From NCBI RefSeq assembly GCF_001642835.1, contig NZ_LXEI01000001.1, positions 372,001 through 436,000 on the forward strand: a stretch of 64,000 nucleotides of DNA, in the 5' to 3' direction. Below, one piece after another: positions 1 to 9,239 of this stretch. A program made the translations under genes and the position numbers. Positions within the stretch are counted from its first letter, which is position 1, and each line of letters starts with the position of its first letter. A model generated the notes under the pieces. That model saw only the letters and a list, made by a program, of their open reading frames with translations. It was not told the DNA's origin and searched no databases. The DNA is from Pseudotamlana agarivorans. GTDB taxonomy: Bacteria; Bacteroidota; Bacteroidia; Flavobacteriales; Flavobacteriaceae.

Positions 1-52
1 GGTTTAATTCAACCACCTATTTTGAGGTTTACGTAATTTTAGAATGGTTTTA

Positions 53-400
53 CTATAAAAGATTAGTAACAAATATTTTCCCAAGTTTAAAACCAAGCAA
101 ACCTAAAAACACGCCAAAAGCCATCCAGTACATGCGATGATTTTTATGATATCCAAGATTGCTCGTTTCGATTAACCTTCCATTTTCAAAAAGTTGGATA
201 TTAATGTCACTTTTGGCCAATAATCTAGCTGTAGATTTTAATATATAATTTTTGGAATGCATTTCGAATTTATGTTCAGTTCCAGTAATAGAAAATTTAC
301 TTGAAACTTTCTTACCGTTTATTAAAACATACTCCAATCCGAGTACAGAATTTGTAAATTTTATTTTGTTCGTGTTAATATTAAATTCAGCGTATTTCAT
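53..400 (-). CDS. Uncharacterised small membrane protein (115 aa)
   Basis: I do not recognise this protein. It has a polar, beta-rich N-terminal part (about residues 1-85) with no signal peptide, and one hydrophobic segment near residues 91-111 (YWMAFGVFLGLLGFKLG). It is therefore probably a tail-anchored inner-membrane protein with its bulk in the cytoplasm. It starts at an ATG and has no cysteines. Its 5' side faces the gene-poor stretch 401-836, so it appears to be transcribed alone. An overlapping plus-strand frame at 252-461 looks like its shadow. Existence is likely from ordered codon structure and length; function is unknown. Confidence 0.55.
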   Translation of the reverse strand: MKYAEFNINTNKIKFTNSVLGLEYVLINGKKVSSKFSITGTEHKFEMHSKNYILKSTARLLAKSDINIQLFENGRLIETSNLGYHKNHRMYWMAFGVFLGLLGFKLGKIFVTNLL

Positions 401-836
401 TTGTTTTACGTTTTTAGCGTTATGTATCTTGATCTTCCCTAAGAATTATCAGCTTGTATAGAGGGAGCTCCTAAGAAAACAATAAGGAATAAGGATGAAA
501 AACTATGTTTTTTCTAATTTAATTACCTCGATAAGTATATCATTTAACATCATAATCTCAGCTTTATCATTTTTAGGAAACATAAACATTAAGACTCTTT
601 TTTTATGTTTCCTCTAAATTTAATGCAAAAGGTAGCTGCATACTATACAAAAATCAAATATACGAAAAAACCTACTTTTTATGATAACCATTTACCAAAT
701 TGCAATGAGCTACTAAAACAAAGCACCTATAGCATAAACTGAGGTTCATCTTAAAGTTCAATAAATTATCTTGATGACTCGTATCAAAATCATCTTCATT
801 ATTTATAAGCATTTATTTCTAGGCTTCCTAGCCGAC
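401..836. other. Intergenic region with one long hairpin
   Basis: I see no convincing coding sequence here. The stretch is very AT-rich. Its one clear structure is a perfect 12-bp inverted repeat, AGGAAACATAAA at 575-586 and TTTATGTTTCCT at 602-613. No T-run follows it on either strand, so it is not a classical terminator. It sits between the divergent starts and ends of two minus-strand genes. Confidence 0.5.
575..613. repeat. Perfect 12-bp inverted repeat, 15-nt loop
   Basis: AGGAAACATAAA (575-586) and TTTATGTTTCCT (602-613) are exact reverse complements. Neither side carries the U-tract expected of an intrinsic terminator, so an RNA structure or a protein-binding palindrome is equally possible. 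Confidence 0.6.
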
Positions 837-3113
837 TTAATTAGTGATTTTATTCTTTCTGCTAATATCTAACCAATAAGTTAATTTCAAGTAAACACCT
901 CTTTCTATTAGTTCAAAAGGTGCTGTAGTGTCGGTATCAGTATAGGTTAAAAACAAATCAGACAAAGGTGCATATCGCCACTGTAGTCTGGAAACTAATA
1001 AAAAACTATTCGATTGTGTGCTGAACTGAACATCGGTATTAAAAAATAAAGTTTTAGTAAATGTAACATTTAATGTCGGCCCCAAATACCAAATTTGTCC
1101 GGATGAATAGGGCTCTGGCATTTTAATGTTATCATACTGCAATTGTAATGAAACAAAGAAAAAAGGCTGATAACGATATTGAAATGTAACATCAGTGGTA
1201 AACTTATTTCCCGTATAGAACGAACCATATCTTGTCGTTCCTTCTAACCAAAAGGCTTTCCGCCTATCTGTATTATAGTCTAAATCTAAATAATTCATAT
1301 CATAACCACCCACCGGTATAGGAGCTCCTGTTCCTTTTTCGCCTACAGGATCAAACGGACTATACAAATACTCATAAGCATTAGTTCCTTGTAAGCCAAT
1401 GGAAGCGCCACTTGTAAAGTTAATTGCAGCACCTAAAGCCGTATATCTTTCTGATAGAGACATATCCCCTGAAGCCCTCCAATAGGCATTGTAACTCGCA
1501 TCGACTATAATCGTGTTTATTTTATTCGATTTCGGATACATATTGTAGGCTCCAGAAGGGTTTACTCTTAAAATATCCTTTCTTTTGGTAAAACCGAGAT
1601 CTGATTGAAAACCTGCATCAACATACTGAGTTGTGAGTCCTAAAGAATATGCTCTTTTTTCAACATTCAATTCGTTTCCTGCTGAAATAGCATTACCAGA
1701 TATATCGGGAGTGAATGACTTATGAAAAAACAGTTTACCGTCCACACTATTATCTTTTGAAAAAAAGTTAAAATCGGAACCTATAACACGATTATACGAA
1801 GTACCGTTTAGAGACTCGTCATAGTTTGTGGCCTGCCTATTAATAAAAAAAGCTCCTATATTCGATTTTTTAAACACCCTTTGCTCGGCAGCAACCACTA
1901 AGTTATTATTTGCCGCAATGCCATACTGGTCATCTCCTTCAGTTTGTACATCTAGAACACCAATTCTTAAGTTATTATTTATTTTTCCAGTAAATTTTGC
2001 CCCTACAGAAATAGGCACAATTTTATCATTACCAAGCGAATCTTTACCAATTCCTACGCGTCGCGAATAAAACGCTAAGGCATTACCTTCTCCAAAACCA
2101 TTAAATAAATCACCATTATCTATAAAGAATAACCTGGTTTCATCTTGTTTAATTTCAAATTGTGTGACATTATTTTGTCCTGAAACCACATCATCACTCG
2201 AAAAATCAGGGAGTACCGTTAAATCGAGCATCAGACTACTTTTTACGGGGATTTTGGCGTCAAATCCAGCCTTGAAATTAAATGACTTTTCACCTTTATA
2301 ATGTTCGTTGGTATAGGAAGGTGTAACAAAAGGAATCACTGAAATAGGATTTCTTGTTTTTACTAAAGGCTTTTCAAAAATCAAATCACCAAAATACCCG
2401 AGGTTAAGCTGATTTTGATTCTGTGGCACTCGCGTCCACGAACTTTTAGTATTAGATTGTGTATCGGACCGCATGGCCGAAAATTTCCATGAAGTAATGC
2501 CTGCTTTAAATTTAAAAGCAGACATTGGTATTCTTAATTCTGAAATAAAATACCCATCATATATTTGAGATTGTCCGACCCACTTGGTATTCCAGTTTAA
2601 ATCAAGATCTCCAGTAACACCACCGCCATAAATCACACCTTCACGTTCTACTCCAAAAGGGTTAATTCCAAATAAAAAAGCATTGGCACGATCACTGTAG
2701 GTATCAAACATTAAGTTTACAATATCGGCGCCACTAATACTAAAATCCCTTTCGTACGAAGGAGTTCTGTAATCTTTTCCAGGAGCATAACCTTTAACAC
2801 CAATATACAAGAACCTTTCATTATATAACATCATGATCTCGGTTTGATAATCAGCAAGCTTACTATCTGTAGGAAAGTATTCTGTAAATTCACTTGTTAA
2901 GACCGCATTTTCCCAGTTACCCTCATCTAAGGCACCATCAATTATAAAATTATCGTTGTCAACATATTTTACATTGATACTTTTTTGAGCAAATACAAGT
3001 GTCTGTATTAGCAAAATAAGCATGAAAATAAAATATTTAAACAGCAACCTAGATGTCAATTTTAGACGAATACGATCATATATACTTGTAACCCCATGCT
3101 TTTTTGCAATCAT
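837..3113 (-). CDS. DUF5916 family outer-membrane protein with N-terminal CBM9-like domain
   Basis: This 758-aa protein has a hydrophobic export signal placed late (about residues 28-42, ending LVFAQ), so either the N-terminal extension is real or translation starts at Met31. Residues about 46-240 match the carbohydrate-binding family 9-like fold that opens DUF5916 proteins (IDGALDEGNW, then a long beta domain). The remaining roughly 500 residues are alternating amphipathic strands rich in aromatic and glycine residues, ending in a hydrophobic strand, as in an outer-membrane beta-barrel. Proteins of this architecture are common in Bacteroidota; their substrate is not established. It stands alone, divergent from ssb. 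The family call is fairly safe; the role is unknown. Confidence 0.8.
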   Translation of the reverse strand: MIAKKHGVTSIYDRIRLKLTSRLLFKYFIFMLILLIQTLVFAQKSINVKYVDNDNFIIDGALDEGNWENAVLTSEFTEYFPTDSKLADYQTEIMMLYNERFLYIGVKGYAPGKDYRTPSYERDFSISGADIVNLMFDTYSDRANAFLFGINPFGVEREGVIYGGGVTGDLDLNWNTKWVGQSQIYDGYFISELRIPMSAFKFKAGITSWKFSAMRSDTQSNTKSSWTRVPQNQNQLNLGYFGDLIFEKPLVKTRNPISVIPFVTPSYTNEHYKGEKSFNFKAGFDAKIPVKSSLMLDLTVLPDFSSDDVVSGQNNVTQFEIKQDETRLFFIDNGDLFNGFGEGNALAFYSRRVGIGKDSLGNDKIVPISVGAKFTGKINNNLRIGVLDVQTEGDDQYGIAANNNLVVAAEQRVFKKSNIGAFFINRQATNYDESLNGTSYNRVIGSDFNFFSKDNSVDGKLFFHKSFTPDISGNAISAGNELNVEKRAYSLGLTTQYVDAGFQSDLGFTKRKDILRVNPSGAYNMYPKSNKINTIIVDASYNAYWRASGDMSLSERYTALGAAINFTSGASIGLQGTNAYEYLYSPFDPVGEKGTGAPIPVGGYDMNYLDLDYNTDRRKAFWLEGTTRYGSFYTGNKFTTDVTFQYRYQPFFFVSLQLQYDNIKMPEPYSSGQIWYLGPTLNVTFTKTLFFNTDVQFSTQSNSFLLVSRLQWRYAPLSDLFLTYTDTDTTAPFELIERGVYLKLTYWLDISRKNKITN

Positions 3114-3459
3114 AATTTACAGATAATTTAAAACAAGTAAACTCTTTTGCTGCATACTTATTTACAATCAAAAGGAATATTAAGCATATGAATTTAATAA
3201 TTTCAATTTAGAATCTTAGCTGTTAATGCTATATAAATTCAAAATCAATTATAAAACTCAAAAGCTTGTGAATTTTTAAGTGCTTTAACAAAAAAAACTG
3301 TTTACAAACGACTACAAACGTTTACAAACGATTTTAAATATGTAATTACCGACTAAAACTTTGAAGCTATCGCATCTTTGCCCTGTCCTTGTTTGATAAA
3401 ATTTACTCTCAAACAGACATGAACACTAGTATTAACTGTTTAACGAAAAAATTAAAATT
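3114..3459. other. Divergent intergenic region with phased repeats
   Basis: This lies between the DUF5916 gene and ssb. It holds three 10-bp repeats at 3301-3330 and a -7-like box CATCTTTG at 3373-3380 (one mismatch to TAnnTTTG) that may serve ssb. No clear -33 TTTG lies at the expected spacing. No gene is visible. Confidence 0.5.
3301..3330 (+). repeat. Three tandem 10-bp repeats (NNTACAAACG)
   Basis: The three decamers TTTACAAACG, ACTACAAACG and TTTACAAACG follow without gaps, so ACAAACG recurs exactly every 10 bp. This places each copy on the same face of the helix, an arrangement typical of cooperative regulator binding. It lies 130 bp upstream of ssb and 190 bp upstream of the divergent DUF5916 gene. 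Confidence 0.7.
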
Positions 3460-3792
3460 ATGAACACACTTAGAAACAAAGTACAGTTGATTGGAAACTT
3501 AGGAAACGATCCAGAAATCACGAATTTAGACTCGGGGAAAAAGATGGCAAAATTCAGACTAGCCACAAACGACTATTACACCAACGCGAAGGGTGAAAAA
3601 ATAACAGATACCCAATGGCATTATGTGGTTGCTTGGGGCAAAACAGCCGATATTATTGAAAAATATGTTGGAAAAGGTAAAGAAGTCGCCATTGAAGGTA
3701 AACTAACGTCAAGAAGTTATGATGATAAACAAGGTCAAAAAAAATTCATGACCGAAATTGTTTGCAACGAGCTTTTAATGCTGGGGAAATAG
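3460..3792 (+). CDS. ssb: Single-stranded DNA-binding protein, short form
   Basis: The 110 residues cover one OB fold. It begins MNTLRNKVQLIGNLGNDPE, has the conserved KMAKFRLATND and W-H-Y-VVAWGK motifs, and ends just after the last OB strand (TEIVCNELLMLGK). Typical SSB carries a glycine/glutamine-rich tail ending in an acidic DDDIPF-like tip that recruits partner proteins; that tail is absent and the stop codon is clean. Such short SSBs are often second copies beside a full-length housekeeping SSB, which would lie outside this window (inference). It starts at an ATG and converges on nadB over a shared hairpin terminator. Confidence 0.93.
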   Translation: MNTLRNKVQLIGNLGNDPEITNLDSGKKMAKFRLATNDYYTNAKGEKITDTQWHYVVAWGKTADIIEKYVGKGKEVAIEGKLTSRSYDDKQGQKKFMTEIVCNELLMLGK

Positions 3793-3943
3793 AATACTAT
3801 TAGAAGAGACTGCCTGAAAAGTTCAGTCCTAGTCCATGGAGCTTATCGACCTATCTTTTTAATGTTCGAATACAATTGGTCTACGGCAAGCTCAGCCTGA
3901 CAAAAAAGAGATAAAAGGCTTTTAATAAAGCTCCTATTAAAAC

Positions 3944-3998
3944 ACGAAGCCTGCTTAAACCAAATTATGAATCACATAATAGGTTAAGCAGGCTTCGT
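3944..3998. terminator. Bidirectional terminator between ssb and nadB
   Basis: ACGAAGCCTGCTTAAACC (3944-3961) pairs with GGTTAAGCAGGCTTCGT (3982-3998) with one bulged base, a 17-bp stem between two convergent genes. On the minus strand the stem is followed by GTTTTAATA, so it probably ends transcripts from both sides. Confidence 0.75.
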
Positions 3999-4054
3999 AA
4001 ATATTATTTATCGTGCATTACAGTCACACTTAATTTTATAAAGACTATAAAATT

Positions 4055-5617
4055 TTACTTTTTGATGTTATCCAGGTTGTAGTAACCGCCTTTGTTTTCT
4101 GTACGCTCTAAAGACTGCCAGATAATTAAATAGGCGACACTAATCATGTTACGAAGCTCACAAAGGGTTGTAGAAATTCTTGATTCTTTATACAAATCTT
4201 CTACTTCGCTAGAAATTACATCTAAATGCTTTAGAGCACTTTTCAAACGCTTGTTACTTCTAACAATACCCACATAGTCACGCATAATCGCCTGAACTTG
4301 CTTTAAGTTATGTTGTACCAGTACATGCTCCTTAGGAATTACAGTACCGTCGTCGTTCCAATCGGGAATATTAACATCCTTTACGGTATTATCACTTTCC
4401 GCTAAGTGCTTATAAATATTATGAGCATAAACCAAAGCTTCTAGCAGTGAATTTGATGCCAAACGGTTAGCGCCATGCAAGCCGGTTCTGGTACATTCGC
4501 CGCAGGCATACAAATTATCGATCGTGGTTTTACCAAGCATATTCACATCTACCCCACCACATAAATAGTGACAAGCAGGAACTACGGGAATCCAATCGGT
4601 TTTAATATCGATGTGGTGCTCTAAACACTTTTCATAAATGTTTGGGAAATGCGCCATAAAACCATCCATATCCAAATGTGTACAATCTAAGTATACATGC
4701 GAATCTCCCGATTTTTTCAATTCGTTATCGATACTTTGCGATACTATATCACGAGACGCCAATTCGGCGCGCTCATCATAATCGGGCATAAAGCGATACC
4801 CTTTACCATTTCTTAAAATGGCTCCGAAGCCTCTAACAGCCTCAGAGATTAAAAAAGACGATTCGCCTTTAGCATCATAAAGCGCTGTGGGGTGAAATTG
4901 AATAAACTCCATGTCCTTAATGCGTGCCTTAGCGCGATGTGCCATAGCAACACCATCGCCCGTAGCAATAACAGGATTTGTGGTATGCCCGTATACCCGA
5001 CCAATACCTCCAGAAGCTAAAAGGATACTATTAGATTTTATGGTGAAAATCTCACCTGTATTTTGGTTCATCACATAAGCCCCATAGCAGCATAAATCGT
5101 CGGGATCTTTCCCTTCAATATGGTGATTGGTTACCAAATCGATGGCAAAATGATGCGGTAATATAGAAATATTAGGTAATTGGTGTGCTCGAGTAAGTAG
5201 GGCGCGCTCAATTTCGAAACCTGTAATATCTTTATGATGTGCGATGCGGTATTCGGAGTGCCCACCTTCTTTTCCTAGGTCAAACTTTCCAGCATCGTTA
5301 GCATCAAAATTTGCACCCCATAATAAAAGTTCTTCAAAACGATCTGGACCTTCATTAACTACCATTTTAACGACCTCTTTGTTACAAAGTCCGTCGCCAG
5401 CAATTAAAGTATCCTTAATATGTTTTTTAAAAGAATCTTCTTCTTTATTTAAAACAATCGCAACACCCCCTTGAGCGTATTTGGTGTTAGACTCATCCTC
5501 ACTAGCTTTAGTAACGATGACTACTTTACGATCTGAAAATTTTTCTGCAATTTTTACCGCGAATGTCAATCCGGCAACACCCGACCCAATAACTAAATAA
5601 TCTGAAGTCATCATCAT
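4055..5617 (-). CDS. nadB: L-aspartate oxidase (NAD synthesis)
   Basis: This flavoenzyme oxidises L-aspartate to iminoaspartate, the substrate of quinolinate synthase, in the cytoplasm. The 520 residues start with the FAD-binding motif VIGSGVAGL (residues about 7-15), followed by TKYAQGGVA and EGGHSEYRIAHH, the active-site region of the family. HPTALY and the CGECTRTGLHGANRLASNSLLE flavin-binding region come later. The length is normal. The start ATG overlaps the nadA stop codon by one base (TAATG), so the two are translationally coupled in a nadA-nadB operon. It converges on ssb over a hairpin terminator. Confidence 0.96.
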   Translation of the reverse strand: MMMTSDYLVIGSGVAGLTFAVKIAEKFSDRKVVIVTKASEDESNTKYAQGGVAIVLNKEEDSFKKHIKDTLIAGDGLCNKEVVKMVVNEGPDRFEELLLWGANFDANDAGKFDLGKEGGHSEYRIAHHKDITGFEIERALLTRAHQLPNISILPHHFAIDLVTNHHIEGKDPDDLCCYGAYVMNQNTGEIFTIKSNSILLASGGIGRVYGHTTNPVIATGDGVAMAHRAKARIKDMEFIQFHPTALYDAKGESSFLISEAVRGFGAILRNGKGYRFMPDYDERAELASRDIVSQSIDNELKKSGDSHVYLDCTHLDMDGFMAHFPNIYEKCLEHHIDIKTDWIPVVPACHYLCGGVDVNMLGKTTIDNLYACGECTRTGLHGANRLASNSLLEALVYAHNIYKHLAESDNTVKDVNIPDWNDDGTVIPKEHVLVQHNLKQVQAIMRDYVGIVRSNKRLKSALKHLDVISSEVEDLYKESRISTTLCELRNMISVAYLIIWQSLERTENKGGYYNLDNIKK

Positions 5618-6543
5618 TATTTAGAAAGGTCTAACATACGTTGAATAGGTAATAAAGCACGCTCTCGAATAGCTTCATCAACATCCACCTGTGGCGATTC
5701 GTTAAGTAAGCAATCGTGTAATTTCTGAAGGGTATTCATTTTCATGAAGTGGCATTCGCTACAAGCGCAGGTATTATCTTCCTTAGCAGGAGCAGGAACC
5801 AATTCTGTATTTGGCATTTCTTCTTGCATTTTATGAAGAATACCAGCTTCGGTAGCCACGATAAATTTTTGATCTTGATGCTGTCTCACATAGTCTATCA
5901 TTCCTGAAGTAGACCCAATGTACGTTGCCGTATTTAGAATATGAGTTTCCGATTCTGGATGCGCAATGATTTTATAATCGGGGTATTTTTTATGTAAGTC
6001 TAAAAGTTTTTCCATGGAAAAAGCTTCGTGAACAATACAACTACCATCCCAAAGCAGCATGTCTCTACCCGTTTCATTTATAATATATTGCCCTAAATTT
6101 CTATCTGGAGCAAAAATGATAGGTTGATCTTTAGGAATAGAATTTACAATTTTTAAAGCATTAGATGATGTACAAACAATATCTGTAAGGGCTTTTATCT
6201 CTGCAGAGCAATTCACATAAGTAATCACGATATGATCGGGATGTGCTTTAGTGAATTTCTCGAAGGCGTCTGGCGGACAAGAATCAGCTAACGAACAACC
6301 TGCATCTAAATCTGGTAATACAACTTTTTTAGTTGGGTTTAATATTTTGGCGGTTTCAGCCATAAAATGTACTCCTGCAAATACAATAATATCGGCATCA
6401 GTTTCTGCAGCTTTTTGAGACAAGCCTAAACTATCACCAACATAATCTGCAATATCTTGTATCTCTGGCACTTGATAATAATGCGCTAAGATCACAGCAT
6501 TTTTCTCCTTCTTAAGGCGTTGTATTTCTTTTACTAAATCCAT
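5617..6543 (-). CDS. nadA: Quinolinate synthase (NAD synthesis)
   Basis: This enzyme condenses iminoaspartate with dihydroxyacetone phosphate to quinolinate using a [4Fe-4S] cluster. The 308-aa protein has the expected cluster cysteines: Cys83 in AGCSLADSC, Cys169 in GSCIVHEA, and Cys259/261/264 in the [13 protein letters not shown] segment. [18 protein letters not shown] near the N terminus and the TSSNAL motif (125-130) are family hallmarks. It is the first gene of the nadA-nadB pair. A -7-like box reading TATCTTTA on the minus strand (6598-6605) lies 55 bp upstream of the ATG. Confidence 0.96.
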   Translation of the reverse strand: MDLVKEIQRLKKEKNAVILAHYYQVPEIQDIADYVGDSLGLSQKAAETDADIIVFAGVHFMAETAKILNPTKKVVLPDLDAGCSLADSCPPDAFEKFTKAHPDHIVITYVNCSAEIKALTDIVCTSSNALKIVNSIPKDQPIIFAPDRNLGQYIINETGRDMLLWDGSCIVHEAFSMEKLLDLHKKYPDYKIIAHPESETHILNTATYIGSTSGMIDYVRQHQDQKFIVATEAGILHKMQEEMPNTELVPAPAKEDNTCACSECHFMKMNTLQKLHDCLLNESPQVDVDEAIRERALLPIQRMLDLSK

Positions 6544-6762
6544 TTTAAAGTTTCTGGAACAATTTGAAATTCATAATTGGCAGCCATTAACCACCTATAA
6601 AGATACAAATATCCTAATTATTAATTTTATTAAATGAGATTCTATCAAAAAAAAGCATCAAATTAACAACCTATGCCCTATTTATTACATCTTTTAATGT
6701 TTCTGAAATGATTCCCTCTAAAAATTAACAAAATAGAAATCCCTTTATTTTTATCCATAAAA

Positions 6763-6792
6763 AAACTCTTTACTTCACAGTAAAGAGTTTAC
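6763..6792 (-). terminator. Intrinsic terminator after the 91-aa gene
   Basis: AAACTCTTTACT (6763-6774) and AGTAAAGAGTTT (6779-6790) form a perfect 12-bp stem with a 4-nt loop. On the minus strand it is followed by a T-run. Confidence 0.85.
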
Positions 6793-6821
6793 AAATCCTT
6801 ATAATAGTTAAGGCTTTCTTA

Positions 6822-7097
6822 TTATTTGGCTGCTTTCATTCCTGCCTTAAAGGCCATACTAAAACCAGCTTTATAGGTGTTTGGGCACTCACCACAATCC
6901 TCGGCTGTTGGGACGGCAGGGCAATCAGTACCTTTTACGAACTTCCAACCTTCACAATACCCATCTTTCCAGCCTGTAATGTAATTTAATGCTATTTTAG
7001 ATTCCGTTGCTGTTTCTTGTTGACTTTGATTGTAGGTATAAGTAACTAAAAAAGTAACACCTACAGCAATCAACACAGCTAATACTAATTTTTTCAT
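6822..7097 (-). CDS. Uncharacterised membrane-anchored small protein with cysteine pairs (91 aa)
   Basis: I do not recognise this protein. Residues 4-22 form a hydrophobic N-terminal anchor or signal (LVLAVLIAVGVTFLVTYTY). The remaining soluble part contains four cysteines in two groups, YCEGWKF...DC and ED-C-GE-C-P, so a disulfide-stabilised or metal-binding periplasmic domain is possible. The repeated G-F/A-K pattern at the end (KAGFSMAFKAGMKAAK) suggests a short amphipathic helix. It lies 39 bp downstream of the 602-aa gene in the same direction, with a strong terminator behind it, so the two form an operon and may act together. Confidence 0.7.
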   Translation of the reverse strand: MKKLVLAVLIAVGVTFLVTYTYNQSQQETATESKIALNYITGWKDGYCEGWKFVKGTDCPAVPTAEDCGECPNTYKAGFSMAFKAGMKAAK

Positions 7098-7136
7098 TTT
7101 ATTGACTTTTAAATTTATACTTAGTTCTATTGCTAT

Positions 7137-8945
7137 TTAAAACTTAACTGCTAAGTTTTGAATGTCTTGTTGCATTTGATTTAAAACCACTTCCGTTTTT
7201 TCAAGTTCGTTAAGCACTGAGCTTTTTATACCTTGAAAACTACCTTTAACATCTTTAAACAACTCCTGATAGTAGGCCACACCTGCTTTCATATTGGTTG
7301 TGAAGGTTTTTAAATACTTCTCTTCTTTTTTATTCATGTTAACCTTAGCCTCTTCAAATTTATTTTTTAAGAAATCCATATAAATGGCCAGTTCCTTTAT
7401 AAATAAATTTGGACGATCGGCTCGTGATACCATATTTGCTCTTCCGTAAATATGATCGGTCATATTCGCCAAACTCATCACTTTAGAATAATATGCCATA
7501 TTAGGTCCTGGACAAACCGACACCCCTTCACCTTCCACTTTGGTATCTAAGCCATAGGCTAACAATGCTGAAGTACCTAAGCCAACACAAGTACAAGATT
7601 TTTCAATTATTTTATTGAACGCTTTCTTATATGATTCTGAGTCCAGACCTTGCTCGTCTAAAGCCTTTATTTTTAAATGTTGATATTCTCTTGAGGCCGT
7701 ACAAATTCCAGTTTCTTTAAACTCTTTATTAAGGGCCACAAATTTCTTTGGACAAGCACTACCTGGTCTATTTTTATCAATATTCACTTGCTTTTCGAGA
7801 TCCTTGGTGTTGTTTTTTAAATTATTAAACGGAATCCCTAAAGGCGAAATATCGCTTAAATATAAGTCTTTTTCCTTAGCTTTAACAAGCTTTTGTAAAG
7901 TACTATCATCAACTGTTGTCGCTTCTGGAACTAGTAAAAATGGACTTCCCCACCCTACTGAGTCTAAATCATATTCCTCAATTAAAAAGTTATGCTCTTC
8001 TTCGGTACCAACACCACCTTGCGCTGTAACTTCGAAAGTTAAATCTGCTTCAGGCATGGTTTTGTTTAAATTTTCAAGTTCCTGAAACAAAACTTGCTGG
8101 ATGGTTTCCTGTAAAGCTTTTCTATTTGTTTTAAACTCCGCTAAAACAGGTCCTAATAAATACCCATCAGTAGCAAAAGCATGTCCACCACAATTTAATC
8201 CCGATTCGATTCTATATTCTGAAACCCAAAGTCCTTTTTTAGCTAAAAATTTCCCTTGGATTAGCGCCGATCTATAATCACTAACCTTTAAAATGATACG
8301 CTTTTTAAACTGACCATTTGTATCAGGAAAAAAATCATTAAACTGTCCCATATAACTGTACAATCTCGGGTTCATCCCTGCCGAAAGCACTACAGAAGAA
8401 TTCAACTTACTGTTTGCAAAACCACGCAAAGCGGCATGCGCATCGTTATATTCGGTTGGTAACAACTCCTTATCCTTGTAATTGTCTTTATCAACTTTAG
8501 TCATAATGTTCACATCAATAGAACCCATAACTAAGTTATTTGATGCCCAACGTTTAACTTCAGTAAAATTAAACTCCTTTTCGGTAAGCTTTTTATATTC
8601 CGCTTTAAGCTTAGAATTATTAGGCAACATATTTATGTAAGCTAAAATGTCATCGCTGGTTTTAGAGGTTAAATTTTTTAAAGCTTCAAACTTTTTATCG
8701 GCTAAATCACTAATTAAATTTAAATATGAGGTTATTCTTTTTGCTCTAAAATCATCAATTTTATCGGTGATTTCTTGGTAAGGCACCTCAAACTTCTCAC
8801 TATACATTTTCCGTAATTTCTCGAGTAGAATATCATCTACTAACGAAATTACAGAGTCCATACCATATTGTGCCACTTTCAAAGGTGTATCGATGGTAAA
8901 ACCAATACCCATAACTGGAATGTGGAACGAATGTGTCTTTTTCAT
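7137..8945 (-). CDS. Uncharacterised 602-aa protein, possibly with a nitronate monooxygenase-like barrel
   Basis: There is no confident family match. Three segments recall flavin TIM-barrel enzymes of the nitronate monooxygenase/IMPDH type: PVMGIGFTIDTPLKVAQYGM at 10-29, a GGH motif in LNCGGHAF at 250-257, and AQGGVGTEEEH...VGWGSPFLL at 308-338. Cysteines 252, 398, 415, 451, 453 and 478 cluster in the C-terminal half (SACP, GICTAS, SCTCVG, VCPGP) and could ligate a cluster or metal. An insertion of roughly 140 residues with helical character follows the first segment, and the C-terminal 100 residues are predicted coiled helices. It has no signal peptide, so it is cytoplasmic. A perfect -7 box TATCTTTG (minus strand, 8964-8971) lies just upstream of the ATG. 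It leads the operon with the 91-aa gene. Confidence 0.6.
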   Translation of the reverse strand: MKKTHSFHIPVMGIGFTIDTPLKVAQYGMDSVISLVDDILLEKLRKMYSEKFEVPYQEITDKIDDFRAKRITSYLNLISDLADKKFEALKNLTSKTSDDILAYINMLPNNSKLKAEYKKLTEKEFNFTEVKRWASNNLVMGSIDVNIMTKVDKDNYKDKELLPTEYNDAHAALRGFANSKLNSSVVLSAGMNPRLYSYMGQFNDFFPDTNGQFKKRIILKVSDYRSALIQGKFLAKKGLWVSEYRIESGLNCGGHAFATDGYLLGPVLAEFKTNRKALQETIQQVLFQELENLNKTMPEADLTFEVTAQGGVGTEEEHNFLIEEYDLDSVGWGSPFLLVPEATTVDDSTLQKLVKAKEKDLYLSDISPLGIPFNNLKNNTKDLEKQVNIDKNRPGSACPKKFVALNKEFKETGICTASREYQHLKIKALDEQGLDSESYKKAFNKIIEKSCTCVGLGTSALLAYGLDTKVEGEGVSVCPGPNMAYYSKVMSLANMTDHIYGRANMVSRADRPNLFIKELAIYMDFLKNKFEEAKVNMNKKEEKYLKTFTTNMKAGVAYYQELFKDVKGSFQGIKSSVLNELEKTEVVLNQMQQDIQNLAVKF

Positions 8946-8963
8946 AATTTATATTTTGAGCTA

Positions 8964-8971
8964 CAAAGATA
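8964..8971 (-). promoter_or_regulatory. Bacteroidota -7 box for the 602-aa gene
   Basis: The minus strand reads TATCTTTG, an exact TAnnTTTG match, about 20 bp upstream of the start codon. I could not find a good -33 TTTG at 19-20 bp spacing. Confidence 0.5.
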
Positions 8972-9239
8972 GGACGACATCTTAGCTAAAAACATGACTT
9001 ATGTCATACTTAAACCAAGCATTTTTCGCACTAAAAAGACCAAAAAAGCCACTTTTTAACTCATTTTGTTGTCTTTTCGTTCAAAAACTAATTACAAAAA
9101 CTTTGGATTAAACTGTCTTTTATTTCATTTTTCACAAAGAGAAATCCCTTATCAGCAAATATTGATAAAACTTTGAAAAGACTATGTGTTTCACTTAAGC
9201 TTTAGTACTTTTATGCGTAAAATTCAATAGAACCATAAC

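Noticed and set aside
252-461. Plus-strand 69-aa frame
   Set aside because: It overlaps the 115-aa minus gene in antisense and looks like a shadow.
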